This document shows, in pieces, positions 27,416-36,445 of a DNA stretch of 64,000 bases. Positions within the stretch are counted from its first letter, which is position 1. The number at the start of each line of letters is the position of its first letter. Below the pieces are notes generated by a model that searched no databases, was not told the DNA's origin, and saw nothing but the letters and a program-made list of their open reading frames with translations. The DNA is taken from the NCBI RefSeq assembly GCF_014203045.1, contig NZ_JACHIF010000008.1, positions 217,671 to 281,670 of the forward strand, given 5' to 3'. The stretch comes from Prosthecobacter dejongeii. GTDB taxonomy: Bacteria > Verrucomicrobiota > Verrucomicrobiia > Verrucomicrobiales > Verrucomicrobiaceae. Position numbers and translations under genes: made by a program.

Positions 27416-28054
27416 CTATTTTTCCACCCAGCGGACAGCTTCCATGAGCAGTTCGCGTGCGGAGGCAAGACCCAGTTTCTGGCGGATGTTAGCTTTGTGA
27501 GCGTCCACGGTTTTGGCACTCAGTTGAAGCTTCTCGGCGATTTCGTGAGAGTCAAAGCCACGGCCCACCATTTCGAAGACTTCAAGCTGGCGGTCGCTCA
27601 GCATGCGTCCTGGTTCACCACGGGAGCCGGAGCGGGGACCGCCACCGGAAACGATGCTGCCAAGAAGATTGGCACTGAAGAAGAAACCACCCCCGAGCAC
27701 CTGGCGAACGGCCTGGAGCACACGGACTGCGCTTTCTCCCTTCATGATGTAGCCCATCGCGCCGGCACGGAGGCAGCGTTCGGCATACACGTTTTCATCA
27801 TGCATGGAGTAAACCAGGACATGAATTTCTGGATGGCTCTGCTTAAGTTTTTTAACAAGATCCACACCGCTGCGGTCTTTCAGGGTGATGTCCAAGATGA
27901 TAACATCAGGCTTCAGCTTGGGGATTTGGAGCAGAGCCGTATTGGCATCTTCAGAACTGCCAATGATCTGGAGGTCTTCTTGATTTTCGAGGATTTTCTT
28001 CAGACCTTCGATCACGATCGGATGATCATCGAGGATGTAGATTTTGTATTTCAC
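27416..28054 (-). CDS. Response regulator, NarL/FixJ (LuxR-type HTH) family
   Basis: The protein has 212 residues. The receiver domain (1-120) has the acidic pair D9/D10, the phospho-acceptor D55 in VIILDITLKD and the Lys of GYIMKGES. The C-terminal LuxR HTH (about 148-208) has LSDRQLEVFEMVGRGFDSHE, IAEKLQLSAKTVDAHKANIR and QKLGLASARELL. The GTG start (28054) overlaps the kinase stop in a GTGA, so translation is coupled and the kinase is its cognate partner. Targets are not visible. The adjacent convergent gene is the secreted kelch protein, but no link is shown. Confidence 0.88.
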   Translation of the reverse strand: MKYKIYILDDHPIVIEGLKKILENQEDLQIIGSSEDANTALLQIPKLKPDVIILDITLKDRSGVDLVKKLKQSHPEIHVLVYSMHDENVYAERCLRAGAMGYIMKGESAVRVLQAVRQVLGGGFFFSANLLGSIVSGGGPRSGSRGEPGRMLSDRQLEVFEMVGRGFDSHEIAEKLQLSAKTVDAHKANIRQKLGLASARELLMEAVRWVEK

Positions 28055-30411
28055 GGTTTGTATTTTTGCTTTTGGTTTGGTTTTGTCGTCGCTTGGGGTG
28101 ACCCCTCCTCGGAAGGTAGGGGAAATTTGCAGGTGATTCTGACGCCTCCTTCAGGAGGGCAGTTCACAGAAAAGTCAGCATGGATCAGGCTGGCGCGGTA
28201 ATGCATGACACGGAGGCCGATGCCTTCAAAGCCTGGGCGGCAATCAAAAGCGCGGCCATCGTTGTAAATTTCCATCACCGCTTGGGTCGGGCCTTCTTGA
28301 CGGAGGCTGATCTCGATGTGAGTCGGGTTGCCATGCCGAATGGCGTTGTTGATGGATTCTTGGGCGATGCGGAAGAGGTGACTGCTGATGCTGGAATCCG
28401 TCACTTTAACCTCCATCTCCGTGATGAAGGTACACTCCCGTCTAAAACTGGTCCTGACAGTATCTGCTAACAACTCCAGAGATGCAGCCAAGTCACGATG
28501 TTGGATCGCGGTTGGGGACATGTTGCGGGAAAGTTGCCGCACTTGTTGGATTGCCTGCCGCACAAGCTCATGAATGCGGGCTGCTTCAGATTCCTCAGTG
28601 CCTTTTAGACGTAGTTGGAGCATCTCTACCAGGGCACCAATACCGGTCAGCAACTGGCCCACGCCATCATGAAGATCATGGCCGATGCGGGCTTGCTCCT
28701 GCTCAATGGCCTCCATGAGGTGATGTTGCAGTCGCTGTTGCTCGGTGATGTCAATCGCCGTGATGATGAAGCCTTCGATTTGCTGGTCAGCATTGCGCGT
28801 GGCCGTGTTATGGACCTGGATGATGCGAAGGTCACCCGACTTAGTTCTTGCACGTGAGATGGCCGTCACGCGGGGGGCTCCTTCGATTAGTTTTTTTAAT
28901 CGTTCACGTGCGCGAGGTAGCTCCTCCGTATCTACCAGACCGCTTTCCCAGATGGTCTTTCCTACGAGTTCCTTGGCAGAATAGCCGGAGATTTTCTCCA
29001 CCGCTGGATTGACCTTTTGAATGTGGCCTTGGAGATCAACCAGGCCGATCATCGCGGCAGATTCTCGAACTAACGTATCATTGAGTTGCGATTGTCTTTT
29101 TAGCTCTTGCTCTGCCTGACGCCTCGCACTGATATCGGTGAAGATGATGATGCCCTGGCCACTTTCATGGGCGGTATCTGGTAGGAACGTGACGGCTGCG
29201 TGTGCGTAGAGACTTTTTCCCTCGCGGCGCTTGAGCGTGATCTCTATCTCTCGCCTAGGTTTGGAGTTGGCCTCCACCACCTGTTTCCAAAAATCTTCTT
29301 CCGGTCTGTTTTGCCCATCCAGTAAATCTGGAATGCGCATTTGTATGAGCTGCTTATCCGTGTAGCCCAACATGTATCGCAGCGCGGAGTTCACTTTCGT
29401 GATTTGCAAAGTCGTATCGAAAACGGCTACTCCTGAAGGGTTGTTTTCGAATAAGCCGCGGTAGTAAGCGGCCTGCCGGCGGGTGAATTCTTCGGCGGCG
29501 AGTTGTTCCCGAATATCACGTGTGGTGACGAGAACTCTTTCTCCCGGTAGCCTTCGTAGCACCACCTCCACCTTATGTTTGCCACCGTCTTTTTGCAGGT
29601 GAGACCCGCGGATGGTCACCTTCTGGCAGGTTTTCGGAAGAGTGGGTTCCTTTTTCTTTCCTAAATCCATCTGCACCACGTGCTTGATGGAACGACCGTG
29701 CAATTCTGCCTGTGTGTAACCTAAAGTATCTAAAGCACCTTGGTTGGCAAAGAGGATGCGCCACTGCTCATCCACCAGAAAGATTCCGTCCACCCATTCC
29801 TCCACCAACGTGCGACAAAGTGCATTGAGGGATGCTTCATTTCGCAGGGCCTGGGTGGAAAGTGCGAGTGGTGTGATCACTTGCACAAAACCGATGGCCC
29901 TCGTCATCTCCCCTTGGGAGTTTCTTCGCAGGGCCCTCCAATCATGCTGAATCCACTCCCAGCGACCATCCCTACAGGCCACCCTCATCTGGACGGTGAC
30001 GGTCTCTGCTTGGCCGCGTGTCAGTGTTTCGCGCCCTAGGCGTACCCGTTCCAAATCGTCTGGATGCACAAGTGAATCCCAGCCTTCGGGCAGAGACTGA
30101 ATTTCTTCGGAGGCGTATCCGTAAAGCCCTGCCAGACGTTCACCATTCTCGATCAACTGCTGGCTTTCGAAGTCATAAATGTAAGCCACTCGATCTTCGA
30201 TGCCATCAATCCAGGCGTTGCAAAGAGGCTCTGAATCCTGGCTGTCGAGGAGGGCTGATCTGGCTGAGTAACCGTTACGTCGTTCGATTTTGTGAACGAG
30301 GTTTCTTTCCTCAAGATCCATCTCACTCAGCTCTCCTTTGGCTGCAAACACCCCCTCTACGCGATCATGAGGATCTCGGAGAATATAGTTTTGCTGGGGG
30401 TTTAGACTCAC
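28051..30411 (-). CDS. Multi-PAS sensor histidine kinase (NarX/DegS-type HisKA_3)
   Basis: The protein has about 786 residues with no membrane segment, so it is a cytoplasmic sensor. Four PAS domains follow one another (about 75-170, 195-305, 315-430 and 445-560), the first of PAS_3 type (GYASEEIQSLPEGWDSLVHP). A HisKA_3 dimerisation domain has the phospho-His in ARIGHDLHDGVGQLLTGIGA, and an HATPase domain has NAIRHG and GIGLRVMHYRA. It would phosphorylate the overlapping LuxR-type regulator. The frame starts with GTG at 30411; an internal ATG at 30321 is an alternative, and neither has a strong ribosome binding site. No heme or flavin ligand motif was recognised, so the signal is unknown. 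Confidence 0.87.
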   Translation of the reverse strand: MSLNPQQNYILRDPHDRVEGVFAAKGELSEMDLEERNLVHKIERRNGYSARSALLDSQDSEPLCNAWIDGIEDRVAYIYDFESQQLIENGERLAGLYGYASEEIQSLPEGWDSLVHPDDLERVRLGRETLTRGQAETVTVQMRVACRDGRWEWIQHDWRALRRNSQGEMTRAIGFVQVITPLALSTQALRNEASLNALCRTLVEEWVDGIFLVDEQWRILFANQGALDTLGYTQAELHGRSIKHVVQMDLGKKKEPTLPKTCQKVTIRGSHLQKDGGKHKVEVVLRRLPGERVLVTTRDIREQLAAEEFTRRQAAYYRGLFENNPSGVAVFDTTLQITKVNSALRYMLGYTDKQLIQMRIPDLLDGQNRPEEDFWKQVVEANSKPRREIEITLKRREGKSLYAHAAVTFLPDTAHESGQGIIIFTDISARRQAEQELKRQSQLNDTLVRESAAMIGLVDLQGHIQKVNPAVEKISGYSAKELVGKTIWESGLVDTEELPRARERLKKLIEGAPRVTAISRARTKSGDLRIIQVHNTATRNADQQIEGFIITAIDITEQQRLQHHLMEAIEQEQARIGHDLHDGVGQLLTGIGALVEMLQLRLKGTEESEAARIHELVRQAIQQVRQLSRNMSPTAIQHRDLAASLELLADTVRTSFRRECTFITEMEVKVTDSSISSHLFRIAQESINNAIRHGNPTHIEISLRQEGPTQAVMEIYNDGRAFDCRPGFEGIGLRVMHYRASLIHADFSVNCPPEGGVRITCKFPLPSEEGSPQATTKPNQKQKYKP

Positions 30412-30758
30412 TTTTTCAGTAAGAAATATTTTCGTTTTTAAATTTCAAATGGCAGCCTTAGGAAAGCTGATCCTGGGCTAGGTGCAATTCTTTTTTCTAA
30501 ATACGCACGAAGTAGCTGCAAATGGTCTTCCCTAGGCCGCTCTCTACAGGGCGGCCACGCTTATTCAAAACCTCCTTGGGAATTTGAAGGCAGGATTCCT
30601 TTAATGCTCGTTTGAAGATCTCAAACGGCTATTTTTTCATGGGGTATATTCACGCCATTCATCCGTGGAATGGTGGCCTGATCCGTTCATTGTCAGCATG
30701 ATGCGAACATGGGAACCGATTTTAAACGACCAAGAGTGATTGGTGCTGCCCAAACGTG
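30412..30758. other. Intergenic region without a supported gene
   Basis: These 347 bases separate the kinase start from the end of the GxxExxY gene, both on the minus strand. They contain a short stem (GGCCGC at 30535-30540 with GCGGCC at 30551-30556) without a T-run. I see no coding frame with plausible composition. The kinase promoter should lie here. Confidence 0.5.
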
Positions 30759-31169
30759 TCATTTTTGAGAATCGTTGGTTCCAGGATTCTCTCGTCTTTT
30801 GAGGGAAATGCGATGAATGCCTTTCCTTAAAACAGGCACTTGAAAATTTACAATCAAACCAGTCTTCAATCCACTGAGTTTTAGCCAAGTTTCCATGCCC
30901 CTTCGTTCCATTTCAGGCATTTCCTCACACGCCAGCACTCTTACCATGAGTGCCTCCTCGATAACGAAATCTAAGCTCGCCGCCGCAAGGATCTGCTGAC
31001 CACGATAGATGAAATTCAGAGGTTTACCGCGCTCATAGGGAATCTCCAGAGTTCGTAACTCGACCGCCAAACACTCCTCGTAGGCTTCACGTGTCAGTCC
31101 CGGGCCCAGTGTAGCATGTACTTGCATGCAGGCACGAATGACGATGTGCGGAAGGTCTTGAACGTCCAT
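30759..31169 (-). CDS. GxxExxY family protein
   Basis: The protein has 136 residues. It carries the defining signature LGPGLTREAYEECLAVEL (G-x-x-x-E-x-x-Y), then an I-P-Y-E-R stretch, a D-x-V-I-E-x-x-L strand pattern and the C-terminal GLIVNFQVPVLRKGI that ends this family. Conserved acidic and basic residues have led others to suggest a PD-(D/E)xK-like nuclease fold, but the function is unknown. Copies are common in Bacteroidota, Planctomycetota and Verrucomicrobiota genomes. It is a single gene with no partner and a normal base composition. Confidence 0.8.
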   Translation of the reverse strand: MDVQDLPHIVIRACMQVHATLGPGLTREAYEECLAVELRTLEIPYERGKPLNFIYRGQQILAAASLDFVIEEALMVRVLACEEMPEMERRGMETWLKLSGLKTGLIVNFQVPVLRKGIHRISLKRRENPGTNDSQK

Positions 31170-31236
31170 AGAGGATTACCTCGAATTTGAACACCTTGAA
31201 TCAATACAAGCACATTCTAAAGCTGTCGCTTGTCGC

Positions 31237-31380
31237 ATGGATAAATTTAAGAAATCTGGCATTCTTGTCAAAGTCTCATGGCTTTTATTTGCAGGGTTGG
31301 CCGCGAGCTCACAGGTCTTCTTCTCTAGCGATCTCTTTGGTGAGCGGTTTCTCATTTTGAGCTTTGAAGTTGCTCATTGA
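31237..31380 (+). CDS. Possible 47-residue exported peptide
   Basis: ATG 31237 opens a frame of 47 residues ending at TGA 31380, 19 bases before the dhaL start. The sequence starts with a basic stretch (DKFKKSG) and a hydrophobic core (ILVKVSWLLFAGLAASSQVFF), like a signal or membrane peptide. There is no clear ribosome binding site and no known family. It could equally be noise in a leader region. Confidence 0.25.
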   Translation: MDKFKKSGILVKVSWLLFAGLAASSQVFFSSDLFGERFLILSFEVAH

Positions 31381-31399
31381 TCATTAAAACTCCATCACC

Positions 31400-32035
31400 A
31401 TGCCAAAAAACAGCCTCTCTAAAGACGAAGTCAAATCCATGCTTTTGCTAGCCTGCGAGCGCATCATCGCTGCTGAGCCGGAGCTTTCTGAGGCAGATCG
31501 TAACCTGGGCGATGGTGATCATGGACTGGGGATGGAACGCGGGATGAAGGCAGCGACTGAGAAATTGAATAGCGGTGAAGTCGAGTCGGTCGAAAAAGCA
31601 TTTTCATCTGTCGGGATGGCGATGATGAGCAGCATGGGAGGAGCTTCCGGAGCGATTTTCGGCACCTTCTTTCGCCATGGAGGCAAAGCTTTGAATGGGC
31701 AAGAAACTTTGGATGCGGCAGGACTTGCGGCATTTTTGCAAGCTGGTGTCGAGGGGGTAAAGCAGCGTGGAGGTGCTGCGGTGGGAGATAAAACAGTGGT
31801 GGATGCAATGCAGCCGGCGGCAGATAAGGCAAGCCAAGTAATGAACCAAACCTTGAGCGATGCGATCGTGGCTATTCACGAGGCCTCTCTAGCTGGACTG
31901 GAGGCGAGCAAAAGCATGATCGCTAAATTTGGTCGTGCCAAAACCTTAGGAGAGGCCTGTCTCGGTTTTCCTGATGCGGGTGCCCTTTCAGTAACCGTCA
32001 TCCTCGAGGCGATGAAGGACTACATCTCTCAGTGA
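31400..32035 (+). CDS. dhaL: Dihydroxyacetone kinase-type ATP-binding subunit (DhaL/DAK2)
   Basis: The protein has 211 residues, the usual DhaL length, all alpha-helical with the nucleotide site motif NLGDGDHGLGMERGM near residue 35 and SSMGGASGAIFGTFF, then GDKTVVDAMQPA. DhaL binds ATP or ADP and works with the DhaK subunit that holds dihydroxyacetone. No dhaK or dhaM gene lies in the window; the neighbours are a GxxExxY gene and a convergent TPR gene. It may pair with a DhaK elsewhere or act on another keto-sugar. The gene ends 17 bases before the convergent neighbour's stop. Confidence 0.87.
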   Translation: MPKNSLSKDEVKSMLLLACERIIAAEPELSEADRNLGDGDHGLGMERGMKAATEKLNSGEVESVEKAFSSVGMAMMSSMGGASGAIFGTFFRHGGKALNGQETLDAAGLAAFLQAGVEGVKQRGGAAVGDKTVVDAMQPAADKASQVMNQTLSDAIVAIHEASLAGLEASKSMIAKFGRAKTLGEACLGFPDAGALSVTVILEAMKDYISQ

Positions 32036-32052
32036 ATGTGAACCAACCTGTA

Positions 32053-34605
32053 TTATGGGGGCCAGTTACGAAGCATCTCATGCCCTTCGCGAAAGCGAGG
32101 GGCTAAGGAAATGGCATCTAGCAGATGTTTTTTGGCCTGGAATTTGTCTCGGCTTTTGTGCAACTGGGCTAGGTGGAAATGAGTTTGGGCGGCTGTCTCA
32201 GGCGCGAGAATTAAAACTCGACGATAGCTTTCAATGGCCTCCTCAGTGCGTCCCTCGGCTTCGGCTGCTTCTGCAAGTGCTTGCTGAGGAGTCTTTAGAA
32301 AGGGATTAAGGGCAATGGCCCGTTGAGCTTGCGTGCGCAGAGAAGTCCAATTTTTTTGCGAACGATCTTCTTCAATCAAGCGCAGAAAAACAGGCATGGC
32401 ACTGCTCTCATGCTCAGCGATGTAGCGGAGAATTTGAATCTCCTCATCTTTACGCCCCAATTTGTTCAAGGCGTCTGCTTTGATTTGGTAGCCACTCTTC
32501 ACACTAGTGTCCTCCGGAACGAGGCGAATGAGTTGATCTGCTGCCAGAATGACCTCTTCCCATTTTTCCTGTTCGCGCATCATCTGCACATAACTTTGAG
32601 TGGCTAACAAATGATTGGGATGACTTTGGCGATAGATTTTGAGGGAGTCTAGATCTTGGAGATTGACCTCTTCAGGTTTGGGCTTTTGCCAATCCGCGAG
32701 AGATCCAAACTGCTTTTGTGCTTGTTCTTTGAAGTATTTTTCAAACTCCTTTTCGAGTTTACCTAATTCTTCAGTGTGGGCGGCCAAAGCTTCATTGATA
32801 CGTTTGCCCTCAGCTAGGTCTTTGAGAATACGCTGGATGGAATCCTGCCCGAAACGTTCTAAAAGCCAGGCGACGACACGACTGGACTGAAAGTAAGCGA
32901 ACATCAGGTGATCTTCATCCTGAGCATTTAAAAAAGCACTGGTCAGTTCACCGATGGGAGTGATCGCTTCTTCGTCCAAAATCATCTGGCGGAACTCTGC
33001 GTTCATGTTCATACCCCAGGCAGGATTTTTTAGAGTTTCTTCATGCACACTGATGCCTTCACTAAGCCAGCGAGGCATTTTGTTGCGAGTCAGCGTCAGG
33101 GTGACAACATGACAAAATTCATGCCACAAGGTGGCCTCCCAGTTGTTTCGCCCATGGGCCAAACCGCCAGGGCTATTCATGGTGATGACGGTGCCGAAAC
33201 AGACACCTAGGAGGCCCTGGCCGCCCAGACTGCCGAAGGTGCGAATGGCGAAGTCTTGCTGGGCTCCGAAAAATTCCACCATGACTGGTCGCTTGAGTTC
33301 GAGTCCATACTTAGCAGCTAAGACTGATTTGGCATCACGCAAGAGAGTGAGGGCTCGCTCGCCATAGATGGGCCAGTCTCGCTTCGGCATTTTGAGAATG
33401 AAGTCATCATAGCTCTGCGTGACATACCCCTTCATCTGCGCTTCTAAAAGACCGATGTTGTGGGCCTGGATGTTGTAGCCATCATGGTCACGAATTTCAG
33501 CCGCCAGTTTCCAGGCTTCATCTTCTTCTCCTAGACGCAAAAGGTCATGGCAGAGCTGCACTTTTGCCGGAAGAAAGGTCGGGGCAAAGGCGAGCGCCTG
33601 TCGCTGATGGGCCTGCCCTTCAGCAAAGCGATAAGCGCGCGAAATCACCCGACCAAGGATATGATCTACCTCTGGGTTTTGTGCCCAGCGTTGCAGGCCT
33701 CGCTGACGCGCAGCGATGACTTTGCCCTCCCCCGCAGCACTGAGACGAGCCACCGCAGCGCGTAGCGCCCAGGCTTCTGGACAGTTTTCACGAACATCTA
33801 GCACTTTCTGGATCGCTGCCTCAGCATCCATGAATTTCTCTGCGCCAATGAGCATCTCTGCCTGTGCTAGGTGGGCTTCCGCTTGAAGAGGATTCAGCTC
33901 CAGCGCACGGGCAATGTTTTCCATCTGCTTTTCACGATCGCTGCTGGCAAAAGCCAGAGCAAGCCCTGTACGGAGGAGGGCGGTTTCACCATGGGCTTTG
34001 AGTCCGGCGCGAAAGACATCCGCGGCACGGGCATCATCGTCTTTAGTTAGGGCTAGATGGCCTTCGGCTAGATAGGCTGCTTCAAGTTTAGGCTCCTTTT
34101 TTTGTGCGACCGTGAAATACTGTTCAATGACTTTTTTGGCATCGGCTCCCAATGCTAACGCCGCTTGGCCTAAAGATACCCAATCTTGGGCGGTTCGATC
34201 TTGGGGACGTTTAGTCTTGGCGGCTGCATTGACCGCCGTTAAAGCCTTATTTGCTATGTCCTTGCGGCCTAATAATATGGCATTTTCATGCTGAAGCATG
34301 AGGAGCTCTAAATTTTCGGGGAAGGTATTTACCGCTAACTCAACTTCATCTCGAGCGGTCTCTTCCTGACCTTGACGCATGAGGGCCCGTATTCGCATGA
34401 GTCTCCATTCAGGGGCTTTCATCCCGCGTTGGATAGCAGCTTCGCAAATGCGTCCGCACAACTCGTAATCTCCTTTGGCCAGTAATTGGGCCACGGGAGC
34501 TAAATTCCGATCTTCAAACAAGCGGTCAAGATCCAGCTCCTGTGCCAATGACGGCAACAACAGCGAACAACTGGCGGCGATCAGGCAGAGAATTCGGCAG
34601 CGCAT
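32053..34605 (-). CDS. Exported TPR protein with a zinc metallopeptidase (gluzincin) motif
   Basis: The protein has about 850 residues. ATG 34605 gives a signal peptide (RCRILCLIAASCSLLLPSLA); the longer frame start at 34644 adds 13 residues without sense. The N-terminal half (30-390) is made of TPR-like helical repeats. A peptidase-MA-type domain has the zinc motif H-E-x-x-H in TLWHEFCHVVTL followed by WLSEGISVHEE, the downstream Glu pattern of gluzincins. The C-terminal part (about 640-840) returns to TPR helices. It probably acts in the periplasm; substrate unknown. It is monocistronic and convergent with dhaL. Confidence 0.75.
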   Translation of the reverse strand: MRCRILCLIAASCSLLLPSLAQELDLDRLFEDRNLAPVAQLLAKGDYELCGRICEAAIQRGMKAPEWRLMRIRALMRQGQEETARDEVELAVNTFPENLELLMLQHENAILLGRKDIANKALTAVNAAAKTKRPQDRTAQDWVSLGQAALALGADAKKVIEQYFTVAQKKEPKLEAAYLAEGHLALTKDDDARAADVFRAGLKAHGETALLRTGLALAFASSDREKQMENIARALELNPLQAEAHLAQAEMLIGAEKFMDAEAAIQKVLDVRENCPEAWALRAAVARLSAAGEGKVIAARQRGLQRWAQNPEVDHILGRVISRAYRFAEGQAHQRQALAFAPTFLPAKVQLCHDLLRLGEEDEAWKLAAEIRDHDGYNIQAHNIGLLEAQMKGYVTQSYDDFILKMPKRDWPIYGERALTLLRDAKSVLAAKYGLELKRPVMVEFFGAQQDFAIRTFGSLGGQGLLGVCFGTVITMNSPGGLAHGRNNWEATLWHEFCHVVTLTLTRNKMPRWLSEGISVHEETLKNPAWGMNMNAEFRQMILDEEAITPIGELTSAFLNAQDEDHLMFAYFQSSRVVAWLLERFGQDSIQRILKDLAEGKRINEALAAHTEELGKLEKEFEKYFKEQAQKQFGSLADWQKPKPEEVNLQDLDSLKIYRQSHPNHLLATQSYVQMMREQEKWEEVILAADQLIRLVPEDTSVKSGYQIKADALNKLGRKDEEIQILRYIAEHESSAMPVFLRLIEEDRSQKNWTSLRTQAQRAIALNPFLKTPQQALAEAAEAEGRTEEAIESYRRVLILAPETAAQTHFHLAQLHKSRDKFQAKKHLLDAISLAPRFREGHEMLRNWPP

Positions 34606-34752
34606 GGCAGAGAGCAAAGCACAGAACGTGCGTGCTAATAGCAATCCTGCGTTAATTCAGCACGTTCATTCAAGATCGATCACTTCCTAGAGGGGGCTAT
34701 TAGCCTGCACGGATATGAGTCGAAGAGCTTTTGGCTAGCAAAACTCGCCATA

Positions 34753-34784
34753 AAAAAACGGGGATGCATGTTGCATGCATCCCC
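34753..34784 (-). terminator. Intrinsic terminator after the first ECF sigma operon
   Basis: GGGGATGCATG (34760-34770) and CATGCATCCCC (34774-34784) make a perfect 11-bp stem with a 3-base loop. On the minus strand it is followed by a run of seven T residues. It lies 43 bases beyond the stop of the sigma-partner gene (34827), so it ends the transcript that begins upstream of the sigma factor. Confidence 0.88.
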
Positions 34785-34826
34785 TCAGATCGGAATCCAC
34801 TCTCAAATTGAGGTGGAAAATTTACA

Positions 34827-35333
34827 TCAGCGGCCGAAGTCACTGACGGGTAGTAACTCCGTCGAAATCGGAGACAAGTTGGCGGAAGAGGCTGCCAATT
34901 CATCACCTTCAAAGTGGCGGCTTAGCAAGATGCCTTCAATCTCTAGTTCCTGCTGCTGAGGCAGCGCCTCTTTGATTAATTCGCTGTCAACTGCAAAGGA
35001 AGGCTTATTTTGTAAGATCGCAGGAATGGAACCATCGGAAGTCATTGCAAAGTCGGCTCCTTGATGAGTTGCGGAACCTACAACTCCCAATGTTCCCCAT
35101 GCTGCAAAGATGGCAAAGCCAGCGGTGGCCGTCGCAGTGGCCCATTTGGGCGAAATGATATCGCTAAAAAAGGTATTCACACGTTCCCAGAGCAGTCCCC
35201 GGGCAGATTGGCGTAGAAGCTCAGAGCGCTGACGCTCGCGAAACTGGGTCACAAAATCTTCCACAAAATCATCACCAGGAGTCTCATACTGTTTCAGACG
35301 AAGCAGCCTTTGGATGTTTTCGAATTCGTTCAT
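34827..35333 (-). CDS. Putative membrane partner (anti-sigma-like) of the ECF sigma factor
   Basis: The protein has about 168 residues; ATG 35333 is chosen because it precedes a sensible N-terminus (NEFENIQRLLRLKQYETP). A helical cytoplasmic part of about 75 residues with FVEDFVTQFRERQRSELL is followed by one membrane segment (about 82-105, ATATATAGFAIFAAWGTLG) and a short polar C-terminal part. It has no zinc HxxxCxxC motif. It lies 49 bases after the sigma factor stop and just before a terminator, a position typical of an anti-sigma factor, but the sequence alone does not prove this. No family name is recognised. Confidence 0.55.
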   Translation of the reverse strand: MNEFENIQRLLRLKQYETPGDDFVEDFVTQFRERQRSELLRQSARGLLWERVNTFFSDIISPKWATATATAGFAIFAAWGTLGVVGSATHQGADFAMTSDGSIPAILQNKPSFAVDSELIKEALPQQQELEIEGILLSRHFEGDELAASSANLSPISTELLPVSDFGR

Positions 35334-35382
35334 GGTAGTGCGTCGGAGTTGTATCAAGAGCGTAATGTTAGCAGGAACTGTG

Positions 35383-35994
35383 TCACCTTACGAAATCTTC
35401 AAGATATGTTTGAAGAAGCCGATGAGCGTAGAAAAGCCTAGATCTCACAGTGCCTTCTGAAACACCGAGAATTTTGCTGATCTCGTTGTGTTGAAGGCCC
35501 TGGACATCGTAGAGAGTCACTACGGTTCGGTGATCTTCGGACAGCTTCATCATTGCTGTGTTCAATCTTTTTTGCAGCTCATGGATATTTACCTCACGGA
35601 CTGTATCGCGATTGGCCGTGGTGATTTTGATAAAATCGGGGTCATTTTGGATCCCGCTATCCACATCATCCAGGCTGATCTTGGCATGACGCCCGCGTTT
35701 TTTAAGGAAATTAAGGGTCATGTTCACCGAGATCGAATAGATCCAGGTGTAAAAAGACGATTTCCCCATAAAACGTTTCAGAGAACGGTAAGCCTTCGCA
35801 AAGATCTCCTGAAGCAGGTCGGCGGTATCCTCCCGGTTGGAGGTCATGTTGTAAACGAGGCCGTAAAGCTTGGGGGTATATTTACGCACCAATTCATCAA
35901 AGGCGCGGGTGTCACCTGCCTGGGCACGCTCCACCAGCGCGCGATCTTCGGCTGCGCTGCTGCTGGCTGGGGGCTGATCCGGCGTGGTCTCCAT
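35383..35994 (-). CDS. ECF-type RNA polymerase sigma factor
   Basis: The protein has 203 residues from ATG 35994, which has GAGGA seven bases upstream. A longer frame to 36123 would overlap folB. Region 2 spans about 30-95 with AFDELVRKYTPKLYGLVY, DTADLLQEIFAKAYRSL and the -10-binding SSFYTWIYSISVNMTLNFL. Region 4 spans about 135-190 with KLSEDHRTVVTLYDVQGL, HNEISKILGVSEGTVRSRLF. It recruits RNA polymerase to a specific regulon, probably linked to envelope stress given the membrane partner that follows. The N-terminal 25 residues are Pro/Ser-rich and variable. Confidence 0.88.
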   Translation of the reverse strand: METTPDQPPASSSAAEDRALVERAQAGDTRAFDELVRKYTPKLYGLVYNMTSNREDTADLLQEIFAKAYRSLKRFMGKSSFYTWIYSISVNMTLNFLKKRGRHAKISLDDVDSGIQNDPDFIKITTANRDTVREVNIHELQKRLNTAMMKLSEDHRTVVTLYDVQGLQHNEISKILGVSEGTVRSRLFYAHRLLQTYLEDFVR

Positions 35995-36088
35995 GGTTCC
36001 TCTGACCGAGCGATCCGAGTCGCACGATCCATCAAGCAAACCATCCATCGGGGTATCAGACAAGCTTTTCTTCGAGTAAAGGGTTGAT

Positions 36089-36445
36089 TCAGGGGCGGGT
36101 AAGACGCACAGCAACGTGGTCACAACCAGGTAAGATACGTTTGCGAAGCTGTACGGTGACAGTCTTTACAGCAAACTCGTCTAATAAACAGGCAGCGATC
36201 TCTGCCGCCAAAGTTTCGATCAATTGTCGGGGTTTCTCCGCCGCTAGAGCGCGTAACCGAGTCGCAACGGCCGAATAATCCGTGGTTTGGTCGAGCTGGT
36301 CGGCCATTTTTTCAAACCGATTGGCGATCTGGAAAGTTACATCAGCCTGGAGGGTTTGCCAATTTGCACGTTCTTCATCTGGGACACCTATTTGGACTGG
36401 CAGATCCAGCCCTTGGATCAAGATTTCGTCTGCAGGGGAATTCAT
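36089..36445 (-). CDS. folB: Dihydroneopterin aldolase
   Basis: The protein has 118 residues, the usual FolB length. It opens DEILIQGLDLPVQIGVPDEER with the substrate-binding Glu, continues with TTDYSAVATRL and has the catalytic-region LIETLAAEIAACLL and a C-terminal VTVQLRKRILPGCDHVAV. The enzyme converts dihydroneopterin to hydroxymethyl-dihydropterin and glycolaldehyde in folate synthesis. Its start overlaps the HAD gene stop by four bases. The other folate genes are not in the window. Confidence 0.87.
   Translation of the reverse strand: MNSPADEILIQGLDLPVQIGVPDEERANWQTLQADVTFQIANRFEKMADQLDQTTDYSAVATRLRALAAEKPRQLIETLAAEIAACLLDEFAVKTVTVQLRKRILPGCDHVAVRLTRP

Noticed and set aside
27497..28201. 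A 234-codon plus-strand frame over the LuxR-type regulator
   Set aside because: It is antisense to a response regulator with complete receiver and HTH motifs and shows no domain of its own.
30637..30888. An 83-codon minus-strand frame overlapping the end of the GxxExxY gene
   Set aside because: It overlaps the conserved C-terminus of that gene in another frame and has no family signature.
35488..36087. A 199-codon plus-strand frame over the first ECF sigma gene
   Set aside because: It is a shadow of the sigma factor, which has clear regions 2 and 4 and a good ribosome binding site.
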